Both the position numbers and the translations under genes were made by a program. This document shows positions 9,867-18,528 of a stretch of 48,913 nucleotides of DNA, in pieces (position 1 is the first letter of the stretch; each line of letters opens with the position of its first letter). The notes beneath the pieces are model-generated. The model was not told the DNA's origin. It worked only from the letters and a program-made list of their open reading frames with translations, and made no database searches. This DNA is from Pseudomonadota bacterium (GTDB lineage Bacteria > Pseudomonadota > Gammaproteobacteria > Steroidobacterales > Steroidobacteraceae), in the NCBI GenBank assembly GCA_023391815.1, contig JAEWAF010000083.1:1-48913 (forward strand), given 5' to 3'.

Positions 9867-11240
9867 TCAGCTCTTGAGCAATCGCGTGACGCCGTACGGA
9901 GCACGTTCCGGACGTGACAGCCACCGGTTCGCCTCGGCATCGTTGACGAAGCTTTCGGATTTCACGTCCCAGGTGAGCGGACGTTGCAGCTTCATCGCGA
10001 TCCAGCTGACGATGCAGGCGCTGCCGCTGCGATGGGCGATGCGGGCGGGGGCGAGCGGCTCCTTGCGGGAGCGCACGCTTTCCAGCCAGTTCTTGTGATG
10101 ACTGTCGCTCCGAGGCAGCTCCACCTTCAGGCCTTTCGGATCGAGCAGCCGTTTATCGCTCGCATCGAGCGGCGGCAGGGTTTGCCCCGATTTGGGATCG
10201 CTGGCGGTGGCCTGACCGTCGCGGGTCACCCAGATCCAGCCGTCGTCGCCGATGAATTTCAATCCGTTCGGGTGCTTGTCGGAAACATGCACGCGGATGT
10301 CGCCGGGATAAGTAAGCTTCACATCGTAGGCGCCGTGTACGTTCCAGATTTTGTTGGGCGGGAAGTCGGCGGTGCCTTCGACGCGCGACGGGCCGCTTGC
10401 TTCCAGGTCGAGCGCCCAGTGCATGGTGTCGTAGTGATGCGAGCCCCAGCCGGTGATCATGCCCAGACAGAACGATTCGTTACGCAGCCATCCGGGGCGG
10501 CTATATCCCGCGCGCGGATGAACGCGTTGCTCCGTGTAGTAAGCGAGCTCCGCGGGCCCGAGCCATCGATCGAAGTCGAAGCCTGTCGGCACAGGCTGCG
10601 CCGGATCGTCCGGTGCGGTGGGATCGATCGGCAAGCCGATCTCGACGCTGCGAACTTGCCCGATCCGCCCCGAGCGGACCAGCTCCGCGGCCTGGCGGAA
10701 TTGTTTCCATGAGCGCTGCTGACTGCCCACCTGAAGGATGCGCTTGCTGCGCGCGACCGCGTCTCGAAGGATCTTGCCCTCGGCGATGGTCATCGTGAAC
10801 GGCTTTTGCAAATAAACATCCTTGCCCGCCAGGATCGCGGCCAAGGCCGGCTCCGCGTGCTGGTGATCCGGGGTGCTGATCACGACCGCGTCGATGTCCT
10901 TGCGTTGAAGGAGCTCGCGATAGTCGGCGTGCACGCTGACCGGCGGCATGGTGGCACCGACCTCGCGATACAACTCCTCGACACGCTTCTTGCCGTCCGC
11001 CGCACGATTCGCATCGACATCGCAGACCGCGACGATGTCGGCGAGCCCGGACTTCAGCACGCCCGGCATGTCGTGATCGCGCGCGATCCGACCGCAGCCG
11101 ATCTGCCCGACCCGAATTCGATTGGCGGGCGCGTCGGCTCCCAACAACCGGCTTGGGAGGATCAGCGGCAGCGATATTCCTAGCAGCGTCTTGCCGAAGG
11201 TCCGGCGGGAAAGGGCGCTCGAGGGGTGTCGTGGTCGCAT
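9867..11240 (-). CDS. Tat-exported Gfo/Idh/MocA oxidoreductase
   Basis: The protein has 457 residues. The N-terminus carries a twin-arginine signal, SRRTFGKTLLG, followed by a hydrophobic stretch and ILPSRLLGADA, so the folded cofactor-loaded enzyme is exported. A classic Rossmann loop follows (RVGQIGCGRIARDHDMPG), and LQKPFTM stands at the EKP position that carries the catalytic lysine. The region WGSHHYDTMHWALD is typical of the large bacterial Gfo/Idh subgroup found in glycan loci. The start at ATG 11240 is preceded by AGGACGA. Its likely reaction is NAD(P)-dependent oxidation or reduction at a sugar hydroxyl, perhaps C3 of a glycoside. That assignment rests on the neighbouring DUF1080 and cytochrome genes rather than on residues I can read. 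Confidence 0.85.
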   Translation of the reverse strand: MRPRHPSSALSRRTFGKTLLGISLPLILPSRLLGADAPANRIRVGQIGCGRIARDHDMPGVLKSGLADIVAVCDVDANRAADGKKRVEELYREVGATMPPVSVHADYRELLQRKDIDAVVISTPDHQHAEPALAAILAGKDVYLQKPFTMTIAEGKILRDAVARSKRILQVGSQQRSWKQFRQAAELVRSGRIGQVRSVEIGLPIDPTAPDDPAQPVPTGFDFDRWLGPAELAYYTEQRVHPRAGYSRPGWLRNESFCLGMITGWGSHHYDTMHWALDLEASGPSRVEGTADFPPNKIWNVHGAYDVKLTYPGDIRVHVSDKHPNGLKFIGDDGWIWVTRDGQATASDPKSGQTLPPLDASDKRLLDPKGLKVELPRSDSHHKNWLESVRSRKEPLAPARIAHRSGSACIVSWIAMKLQRPLTWDVKSESFVNDAEANRWLSRPERAPYGVTRLLKS

Positions 11241-11359
11241 GTCATTCGTCCTGGAACTGGCCGCGGATACCCAAAATGAAAACGTCGGGCGTGCTCAATG
11301 TAGCCGCACGGCGGAGCCTGTCAATGCGGTATTGTGATCGCTACCATGATCGGGCGAGC

Positions 11360-12502
11360 TCAAGCCAGGATGGGCCGGGTCGCGTCCCGTTGCGCGGTCA
11401 GCACCAGCTCGGCGGCGAGCAGCGCTTGTTTCTGATCCTGCGCGGTCTGGGTGCGCTCGACGATATCGGTGACGAATTGAGGACCGAAGGGCAGAGCGAC
11501 GTCCTTGCAGTCGATGTAGCGCGCCTGCTTGCGATCGACGATGTACAGATGATCGCCACCGGACAGACCCGAAGCGACGTTGATGTACTTGCGCAGCTCG
11601 ATGTAGCCCTCGGTGCCGAGAATGAACAGGCGACCGTCGCCCCAAGTGCTCAGGCCATCGGGCGTGTACCAATCGACGCGCACATAGCCGGTACCGCCGT
11701 TGCCGGTGATCGTCATATCGCCGAAGTCTTCGAAGTTCGGATACTTCGGATGCGCGAGATTGCCGGTTTGCGAGGCGACGACGCGCGCCTGAGTGCTGTT
11801 GGTGTAATACAGAAATTGATCGGCTTGATGCGAGCCGATGTCGGTGAGAATGCCGCCGAAACGGGCTTTGTCCCAGAACCAGTCGGGACGTGACGGCGCG
11901 TTGACCCGATGGGGCGCGAGATTGACCGTTTGGATGACGCGACCGATCGCGCCCTGGCGAATCAGCTCGCCGGCGTACACGGCGGAGCGGACTTCGAGCC
12001 GCTCCGAATACATGATGGCGAATTTACGACCGGTGGCTGCGATCGTCCGCCGCACTTCGGCCAGTTGTTCCAACGTGGTGATCCCGGGCTTATCGGCCAG
12101 GTAATCCTTGCCGGCCTGCATCGCGCGCACGCCCAGCGGTGCGCGCTGATCGGGAATCGGCGCGCCGGCGATCAGTTGGATCGACTTGTCCTGCAGGATT
12201 TCATCCTCGCTGCGTGCGATCTTCACCTCGCCGAATCTGGCGCGAAAGTCCGCGATCTGTTTCGGGTCCGGGCCATAGACGGCCGCGAGTTGGCCGCCGC
12301 CGCGCTGGATGGCAGCGGTCATGCTGTAGATGTGCGCGTGGTCGAGGCCGATTACGCCGAAGCGGATGGAATGTTTGCTCGGCGGTGCTTCGGTCTTTGC
12401 TTTCTCGACTGCGGGCGTGCTTTGCGCGAAGGCGGCGGAGGATAGGGCGAGGCCCGCGAGGCCGGCCGATTGCAGGAAGGTGCGTCGATCTGTGGAGCTC
12501 AT
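11360..12502 (-). CDS. Tat-exported Gfo/Idh/MocA oxidoreductase (second Tat type)
   Basis: The protein has 380 residues and starts at ATG 12502 behind AGGAATAAG. A twin-arginine signal DRRTFLQSAGLAGLAL begins the chain, and mature sequence begins near AQSTPA. The Rossmann segment reads RFGVIGLDHAHIYSM, so the third glycine of the usual loop is replaced. LADKPGI stands at the EKP position. A C-terminal sheet segment with GSHQADQFLYYTN is typical of the family. It lies 9 bases downstream of the DUF1080 gene and forms a two-gene unit with it. A 119-base gap separates it from the next Gfo/Idh gene, so that gap may hold a separate promoter. Its sugar substrate is unknown. Three different exported members in a row suggests a multi-step oxidation and reduction of one glycoside. 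Confidence 0.83.
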   Translation of the reverse strand: MSSTDRRTFLQSAGLAGLALSSAAFAQSTPAVEKAKTEAPPSKHSIRFGVIGLDHAHIYSMTAAIQRGGGQLAAVYGPDPKQIADFRARFGEVKIARSEDEILQDKSIQLIAGAPIPDQRAPLGVRAMQAGKDYLADKPGITTLEQLAEVRRTIAATGRKFAIMYSERLEVRSAVYAGELIRQGAIGRVIQTVNLAPHRVNAPSRPDWFWDKARFGGILTDIGSHQADQFLYYTNSTQARVVASQTGNLAHPKYPNFEDFGDMTITGNGGTGYVRVDWYTPDGLSTWGDGRLFILGTEGYIELRKYINVASGLSGGDHLYIVDRKQARYIDCKDVALPFGPQFVTDIVERTQTAQDQKQALLAAELVLTAQRDATRPILA

Positions 12503-12511
12503 TGCTTATTC

Positions 12512-13852
12512 CTAAAGCGCGCGGATCTTGATGCTACGGAAACGAACTTCATCGCCACGATCCTGCAACAGAATCCGACCTCGTTCCAGCTGGCCGAAGC
12601 CGGCGATGTCCTTGAACTTGCTGGCGGCGACGCGACGCTGGAAATCTTCCGAGCCGCGCTTGTATGCGAGCACCTTCACACCGTTGAGCCAGTGCTCGAC
12701 GGTGCCGTCGCCCCGAGCGACGATGCGCGCATGCTGCCATTCGCCGACCTTCGGCGCGATGCCCAGATTCGACATCAGCCTGCCGCGCGGCTCGATATCG
12801 TAAAGCGACGCGAGCGTGCGATCGCCATCGACGCCTTGTTTCGCGTCGGGATGACGCTCGTCATCCACCAGCTGATATTCGAGCCCCGGCATATCGGCGC
12901 TGCCGGAGTCGGCCACGTAGTATTCGATGCCGCTGTTCGCGCCGGGGGTGAGCTTGAACTCCAGCTGCAGCTCGAACGCGTGGAACGTTTGTTCCGTGAC
13001 TACATCGCCGCCACCGCCGCCGGTGACGATCAACTCGCCGTCCTTGATTCTCCAGCCATGCGCGGGGAAGGCGCCGCCCTTGGCGCTGCGCCAGCCGTTG
13101 GTGGACGTGCCGTCCCAGAGCAGCCGCCAGCCCCGTTTGCTTTCCGCTTCGCTCAGGTTGTTGGGCAGGTTGTTGCGGATGAAAAGCGTCTCATCGCCGG
13201 GCGAGGGCGCCGGATGTTCCTTGATTCGTATATTGCGCCAATGAATCTGGCGGCCCGCTTCGTCGGGCTTTTCGATCGAGTGCACCTGGAGCGCGATGAA
13301 GCCGTCCCGGTAAGTCGCATCGAGCACGTATGCGGACAGCTGGCCATTGACCCAGGTGCGCAGCGACGGGCCGACGGCTTCGATGCGGATCCGATTCCAT
13401 TGGTTGAATTTGTAAAGTCCGGGCTGCGGATTGAGCGTGCCCGGATACCACCAGCCGCTCATGGCTTCATCGTAGAGCCCGCCGGTCCACTGACGTTCCG
13501 AGGGATCCAGATCCAGCTGCGGTCCGTAGACCCGGCCTTGCATGACGTCCCGTTTGCTCTGGCTGCGAAACTGCACGCCGCTGTTGGTCGGGCCGCCGGT
13601 TTGTTTCACCTCGAGCTCCAGCACGAAATCGCCGAAGCTCTTATCGGTGGCGAGGAAGCTGTTCGGCGAGCCCGTCGTGGTGGTGCCGACGATGGCGCCG
13701 TCGAGCACCTCGTACTTCGCCGAGCCGTTGGCGACGTGCCAGCCGTTCAGCGTCGTCCCGTCGAACAACGATTGCCATTCGGTATCGTCGGCCGCGTGCG
13801 CGAGTCCCGCGATGAGCGGCAGCGTCGTCAGGCAGGTCAGCAGAAACCTCAT
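12512..13852 (-). CDS. Exported two-domain DUF1080 protein (3-keto-disaccharide hydrolase family)
   Basis: The protein has 446 residues. ATG 13852 follows CGAGGG and begins a signal peptide (MRFLLTCLTTLPLIAGLAHA). Two DUF1080 jelly-roll domains are visible. The first (about 24-215) has WQSLFDGTTLNGWHV, GDFVLELEVKQTGGPTNSGV and QLDLDPSERQWTGGLYDE. The second (about 240-445) has WRLLWDGTSTNGWRS, HAFELQLEFKLTPGANSGIEY and a closing DEVRFRSIKIRAL. The family includes hydrolases and lyases that cleave 3-keto-glycosides, commonly next to Gfo/Idh oxidoreductases that make the keto group. That fits here, because the next gene 9 bases downstream is such an enzyme. Tandem duplication of the domain in one chain is less common than single-domain members. 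Which domain is catalytic cannot be told by eye. Confidence 0.85.
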   Translation of the reverse strand: MRFLLTCLTTLPLIAGLAHAADDTEWQSLFDGTTLNGWHVANGSAKYEVLDGAIVGTTTTGSPNSFLATDKSFGDFVLELEVKQTGGPTNSGVQFRSQSKRDVMQGRVYGPQLDLDPSERQWTGGLYDEAMSGWWYPGTLNPQPGLYKFNQWNRIRIEAVGPSLRTWVNGQLSAYVLDATYRDGFIALQVHSIEKPDEAGRQIHWRNIRIKEHPAPSPGDETLFIRNNLPNNLSEAESKRGWRLLWDGTSTNGWRSAKGGAFPAHGWRIKDGELIVTGGGGGDVVTEQTFHAFELQLEFKLTPGANSGIEYYVADSGSADMPGLEYQLVDDERHPDAKQGVDGDRTLASLYDIEPRGRLMSNLGIAPKVGEWQHARIVARGDGTVEHWLNGVKVLAYKRGSEDFQRRVAASKFKDIAGFGQLERGRILLQDRGDEVRFRSIKIRAL

Positions 13853-13968
13853 GTGAAGGCCCTCGAGCGTGAGAACTGTCGGAGCGCGGCTTGCGCCGAG
13901 CATAGCGAATTTTTTCTTGTCTGCTGTCGCGATCGGCAGCTAGGATGAACCGGGTTTCCGGAGCGACG

Positions 13969-14394
13969 ATGAGCCTGTCACCTTTCCACCTTGCCATTCC
14001 CGTTCACGATCTGCCCGCCGCGCGCCGCTTCTACGGCGAAGTCTTCGGGCTGGCGGAAGGGCGCTCGAGCGCGCAGTGGGTCGACTTCGACTTCTTCGGC
14101 CATCAACTGGTCATTCACGAGCATCCGAAGACCGCCGCTCAGGAACATGCCCATACCAATCCCGTCGACGGTCACGATGTGCCCGTGCCACATTTCGGCG
14201 TCGTGCTCGACTGGGAGCAGTGGGAGTCGCTGGCCGAACGGCTGAAGTCTTTCGGCATCCCGTTCGTCATCGAACCTCACATCCGCTTTCGTGGTCAAAC
14301 TGGCGAACAGGCCACGATGTTCCTGCTCGATCCCTGTGGCAACGCGCTGGAGTTCAAGGCGTTCAAGGATATCGGCCAGCTGTTCGCGAAATAG
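13969..14394 (+). CDS. VOC-family (glyoxalase/dioxygenase fold) protein
   Basis: The protein has 141 residues from ATG 13969, placed behind CGGAG. An upstream in-frame Met at 13945 lacks a ribosome site. It has a single vicinal-oxygen-chelate domain with paired beta-alpha-beta-beta-beta modules: FHLAIPVHDLPAARRFYGEVFGL opens the first, and HFGVVLDWEQWESL opens the second. Candidate metal ligands are the His in FHLAIP, the His in PHFGVV and the Glu in NALEFK. It could be a lactoylglutathione lyase relative, an extradiol-type dioxygenase or a resistance protein, and the sequence does not decide. It is the only plus-strand gene inside the glycan region and converges on the DUF3750 gene. Confidence 0.8.
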   Translation: MSLSPFHLAIPVHDLPAARRFYGEVFGLAEGRSSAQWVDFDFFGHQLVIHEHPKTAAQEHAHTNPVDGHDVPVPHFGVVLDWEQWESLAERLKSFGIPFVIEPHIRFRGQTGEQATMFLLDPCGNALEFKAFKDIGQLFAK

Positions 14395-14406
14395 CGGCCC
14401 AGATCG

Positions 14407-15156
14407 TCATTCGATGATCACCGGCTGGTGATCGTCCGGCCCGATCCGGCCGAGCAGCGGTAACTTGATCGACAGGCTCACGGGATCGATGCCGAAGGTG
14501 AGGCCCAGCAGATTCACCTCGACGCCTTCTTCCCAACCTGCGGCCACCCCGGCAAGGCCGAACAGATTGAACTGGCCGCCGGTGCCGCTCGGAGTCATGG
14601 CGACGGGGACCAGCCCGAGATAGTCCTTGCCGATGGCGGTGGGCGGTAAGTCGACGCGCAACTCCGGCACATCGCGAAGCACGAATGCGGTGAAGGTGTT
14701 CGAGTTGGGGCCGGGCCAGATGCGATACGTGTCGTTGTATGGATAGTTCTGCACGGACGTTTCGATGCGATCGATCAGCGCGTCCACGCCCGGGCCGCGA
14801 ACGTCCTTGAGCAAGTCAGGCTCGGCGCCGAACCAGCGGCTGTCCGGCGGGCGCACGCGAGAAACGACGGTGGTGCCGTCTCGATGCAATCGATAGCCGA
14901 TCACTTCGTGAACCGTGAACTCCGGTGCGCCGCTGCGTTTTACCGCAATCCACGTGTGCACGCCGAAGTAGCCTTTCCAATTGATGGTGCGTGCCGCATA
15001 CACCTGCACGACCGCTTCGGGCGTGTTGGCCGGATCGGGTGCGAGGCCGACAGGCTCGCGGCTGGCGGTGCGCCAGTCGGTGTTGCTCGCCGAGCAGGCC
15101 GCAAAGAGCGGCACAAGTAAGATCAGCCGGCCGATTCGCCGACGCTTGTTGGTCAT
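14407..15156 (-). CDS. DUF3750 protein, probably membrane-anchored
   Basis: The protein has 249 residues from ATG 15156, which follows GGGAG. Upstream codons are in frame but have no ribosome site and no family similarity. The N-terminus (MTNKRRRIGRLILLVPLFAACS) is a hydrophobic export signal ending in FAAC, a possible but imperfect lipobox, so a lipoprotein is plausible. The body matches the DUF3750 pattern well: VQVYAARTINWKGYFGVHTWIAVK, RWFGAEPDLL, YPYNDTYRIWPGPNSNTF, DLPPTAIGKDYL and a closing LPLLGRIG. The biochemical function of this family is not known to me. It lies 100 bases downstream of the TonB receptor on the same strand, so co-transcription is possible. Confidence 0.8.
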   Translation of the reverse strand: MTNKRRRIGRLILLVPLFAACSASNTDWRTASREPVGLAPDPANTPEAVVQVYAARTINWKGYFGVHTWIAVKRSGAPEFTVHEVIGYRLHRDGTTVVSRVRPPDSRWFGAEPDLLKDVRGPGVDALIDRIETSVQNYPYNDTYRIWPGPNSNTFTAFVLRDVPELRVDLPPTAIGKDYLGLVPVAMTPSGTGGQFNLFGLAGVAAGWEEGVEVNLLGLTFGIDPVSLSIKLPLLGRIGPDDHQPVIIE

Positions 15157-15256
15157 CGTTCGTGCTCCCGCTGCACATAGCGTCCAGCAAATCGAACGGC
15201 ATTGCAAACAACGGCGGGCGCGGTGCGCCCGCCAAGGCCGCAAGCTGACAGCGACG

Positions 15257-18200
15257 TCAGAATTCGGCGCGCACGCCGATGGTGTAGCGCCGACCGGTTT
15301 CCTCGAGCAGCAGGATTTGATTGTCGTAACGCCCGACGCGCTGCTGGATCTCGTTGCCGAGATTCACGCCTTCCGCGAACACCGAGAAATGATCGCTGAT
15401 CGCGAAACTGGCGCGGGCATCGATCTGCTGATACGGCTCGACGAACGTCGGTTCGCCGCCGAAGCCGACGGCGGTGCGCAGGAAGCGCTCGCGACGGTTC
15501 CAGGCAACGCGCACTTCCAGCGGGCCGTTCTCATAAAACCCGACGACGTTATACGAATCGCCCAGACCTTCGAGCGCGAACGTCTGCGATACATCGTCGA
15601 CATTGAGCTCGGCCCCGCTGTCGACCAGCGTCGCATTCGCGCCCAAGCCGAAGCCGCTCCAGAACCCGGGCAGCCAGTCGAAGCTGTGCTGGACTCCGAT
15701 TTCCACGCCCTTGACCGTGGCACTCTCCAGGTTATCCAGCAGGCTCACTTCGAACACCGGATCGCCCGCGAACAGATCGTCCGAGTCGGCGATGGGCAGC
15801 GGCCGATTATCCACCGTGTTCACCAGGAAGTTCTGCACCTCTTTATAAAACACGCCGACCGTGATGAAGCCGTTGTCCTGGTAGTACCACTCAGCCGACA
15901 GATCGGCGTTCTTGGACTTGAAGGGCTTCAGATCCGGATTGCCGCTCGATGCCTGCAAGTTGCCAGGCCGCGTCGTGCCGATGACCAGGCGAGGCGATAA
16001 CGCGCCAAGCGGCGGGCGAGTGAGGGTCTTCGATGCCGCGAAACGCAACACCACGTCGTCGGTGACATTCAGTCGGAAGCTCAGGCTCGGCAGAAAATCG
16101 TTGTACTTGTTGGTCTGGCTCACCGTGACAGCATTGCCGAGCACTGTCGTGTACAGCGTGGGATCGCCGCTGTTCACCAGATCCTGCAGCTCCTGTGAGA
16201 TGCCGAACGCCGTCGTCTCGGTGCGTACATATCGCGCGCCGACGGTGAGATTCCAGGGCAGTTCGGCGAGCGAACCTTCGAAGCTCGCATCCGCATACAG
16301 CGAGGCGACTTCCTCTTCGACCCGTGAGGAGTCGGGCCGCTGGTGAATCTCGAACCCATTGCTCGCAGCCAGCTCCGCCAACGTGCTTCCCGGCGGCAAT
16401 CCCTGTGCAGCGTCACGAGCGCTGGCGGCGGTAGAGGATTCGAGATAGGCGAGCAGGGGATCGATATCGAACGCTTGCCACGCCGCAGGCACGGACACGC
16501 GCCCGCCGAGATAGCCGGAACCCACGTTGAACGGTCGCATCAGGTTATCGGGAATACCGACGAAGTAGCCGCAGTACATGCACAGGATGTTGTTATCCGA
16601 GAGTCGGGTATCGCGGCGCTGCTTTTCCTTCGCATAGTAGCCACCGACGGTGACGCGCCTGAGCAGATCGCTTTCCGGTTGCCATTGCGCCTCGATGCGA
16701 TGCTCGAAGATCTCGTCTTCGAGATCGGCGCCGCCGCCCAGCGGGCCTCCACCCGTGCCGCGCAAGTTGAAGTGCGCGACCGGCAGACTCGGATCGACAT
16801 AGTCCGCCGCCGGCACGCCTGTCACAGAAGGAATGCCATTGGGCGCGTACGAGAGCGTGTAGATATCTTTTCGGAAACCGACGACGGCGACATTGGTGCC
16901 TTCGGCACCACCGGACTTGGCGCGAGACCATGACGAGTCGAAAGAAACATTCACGTTGTCGCTCACGTCCCAAGCCAGATTCAGACCGCCGGCGTAAATG
17001 TCCGTGGGCCGATCGCGCTCGGATCGAGTGAAGTCGACCGCCGCATCGATGGTTTGTGTGATGCTCGTTGCCGTTCGATGCTCGTCGAAGGTTGCGTTGG
17101 TGATGATCGAGGGCGTGACGAAGAAGCCGAGCGAGTTCGCTTCGGTGAGCACGCTGAACTTATCGTACATGCCGTCGACGGTCAGGCGCAGCCTGTCCGA
17201 AACCTGGAATTGGAACGTGGTGTTGACGTTGATCCGCTCGCGGTCCTCATCCACCGGGCTCACGTTCAGGTTCTGTGGAATGAAAAACTGATCGTCGGCG
17301 GAATAGCCCTGCGCGGCCAGGTCGGCGGCGATCAATGTCATGCTGTCCCGAGGCGCGGTGAGATAACCGTCGGTGAGAATGCGCTCCGATCGGTTCTTGC
17401 GCCTTTGATACGAAGCGGAGGCGAGCAGGCCGATCCGGCCGTCCGCGAACGTATCGCTGATCATGCCGAACACTTCCGGGGTGGTGTTTTCGGAGAGATC
17501 TTCGTAGAGCGCTTTGGCGGACAGAATGGTCTTGAAATCGCCGAGCTCCAGCGGCCGCGGTGTGTGCAGAAGAATCGTCGAGCCGATGCCGCCTTCCTGG
17601 AGCAGAGCGGTCGCGCTCTTATACACATCGACTCGTGAAATCAATTCCGCGGGCAGCACATCGAAGTTGAACGAGCGCGCCCCGGTGTCCGAAGCGAGTC
17701 GGCGACCGTTGAGCAGCACCGTATTGAACTCCGGGCCGAAGCCGCGCACGGTGACGGCCTGGCCCTCGCCGCCGCTGCGATCGATCGACACGCCGGTAAT
17801 TCGCTGCAACGACTCGGCGATGTTTGTGTCCGGGAATTTGCCCAGGCTCTCCGAAGCGATCGAGTCGACGATCTGATCGGAATCGCGCTTGATCTCCATC
17901 GCCTGGCGCAGGCTGCCGCGAATGCCGGTCACGACGACTTCTTCCAGATCCTGCGGCGAGGTGGACTGCGCGGCGGCGGGGCCGCTCGCGACACCGAAAA
18001 TGACGGCCGATGCCGCCGAAGCCAGGCGAACGTTCTTCACTATCCAAGGACTGCTGATGCGTGGCACGCGTTGCTCTCCGGACTCTGCGTTGATGGGCCG
18101 CTCGCGCGCGGGTGCAGATGGCGCGACCGGCAAAATCGTCACGGTGTGTTCGTTGAGATATTTGAATGTGAGGCCCGTGCCGGCGAGCAGCTTCGCGAGC

Positions 18201-18424
18201 GCTTCTTCCGGGGTGAATTCGCCGATCGCGCCTTGCGTGTTGAGCGCGTCGACTTCCTCGGAGACGTAGACGAGCTGGAAGCTGCGTTCCCGGGCCAGGC
18301 TTTGCAATGCCAGTCCCAGGCCCTGCGATGGAATATCCGTTTGCTTCTTAGCGGCGGCTTGCGATTCCGCCGTGCCGGACAGTCCCATCAGCGCCAGGCA
18401 AACAGCTGCTACGCTTACTCGCAT
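15257..18424 (-). CDS. TonB-dependent receptor with STN signalling domain (FecA-like, TonB-Xanth-Caul type)
   Basis: The protein has 1055 residues. A first signal peptide (1-24) leads into an STN domain (about 28-100: IPSQGLGLALQSLARERSFQLVY, ALAKLLAGTGLTFKYL), which talks to a FecR anti-sigma factor in the periplasm. A TonB box (DLEEVVVTG, 159-167), plug (VTVRGFGPEFNTVLLNGRRLAS) and large barrel follow, ending in the expected aromatic F. Wording such as IADSIASESLGKFPD-like plug text and FNFDVLPAELISRVDVYKS matches the carbohydrate-type receptors abundant in Caulobacter and Xanthomonas. Residues 126-153 look like a second, complete signal peptide beginning at a GTG codon (18040), so either a fusion or a second start is possible. 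The upstream fecR- and fecI-type genes and the nearby glycosidase point to regulated glycan import. Confidence 0.92.
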   Translation of the reverse strand: MRVSVAAVCLALMGLSGTAESQAAAKKQTDIPSQGLGLALQSLARERSFQLVYVSEEVDALNTQGAIGEFTPEEALAKLLAGTGLTFKYLNEHTVTILPVAPSAPARERPINAESGEQRVPRISSPWIVKNVRLASAASAVIFGVASGPAAAQSTSPQDLEEVVVTGIRGSLRQAMEIKRDSDQIVDSIASESLGKFPDTNIAESLQRITGVSIDRSGGEGQAVTVRGFGPEFNTVLLNGRRLASDTGARSFNFDVLPAELISRVDVYKSATALLQEGGIGSTILLHTPRPLELGDFKTILSAKALYEDLSENTTPEVFGMISDTFADGRIGLLASASYQRRKNRSERILTDGYLTAPRDSMTLIAADLAAQGYSADDQFFIPQNLNVSPVDEDRERINVNTTFQFQVSDRLRLTVDGMYDKFSVLTEANSLGFFVTPSIITNATFDEHRTATSITQTIDAAVDFTRSERDRPTDIYAGGLNLAWDVSDNVNVSFDSSWSRAKSGGAEGTNVAVVGFRKDIYTLSYAPNGIPSVTGVPAADYVDPSLPVAHFNLRGTGGGPLGGGADLEDEIFEHRIEAQWQPESDLLRRVTVGGYYAKEKQRRDTRLSDNNILCMYCGYFVGIPDNLMRPFNVGSGYLGGRVSVPAAWQAFDIDPLLAYLESSTAASARDAAQGLPPGSTLAELAASNGFEIHQRPDSSRVEEEVASLYADASFEGSLAELPWNLTVGARYVRTETTAFGISQELQDLVNSGDPTLYTTVLGNAVTVSQTNKYNDFLPSLSFRLNVTDDVVLRFAASKTLTRPPLGALSPRLVIGTTRPGNLQASSGNPDLKPFKSKNADLSAEWYYQDNGFITVGVFYKEVQNFLVNTVDNRPLPIADSDDLFAGDPVFEVSLLDNLESATVKGVEIGVQHSFDWLPGFWSGFGLGANATLVDSGAELNVDDVSQTFALEGLGDSYNVVGFYENGPLEVRVAWNRRERFLRTAVGFGGEPTFVEPYQQIDARASFAISDHFSVFAEGVNLGNEIQQRVGRYDNQILLLEETGRRYTIGVRAEF

Positions 18425-18528
18425 GACATCCCCCAGCCCGGCTCGCGCCAGGCTCGTTCTCGATTCAGTCGGGCCGTCGTCTGCTGCGACGGGCTCGTCC
18501 GTCGGTAGAGCGTTCGCTCACCGATCGG

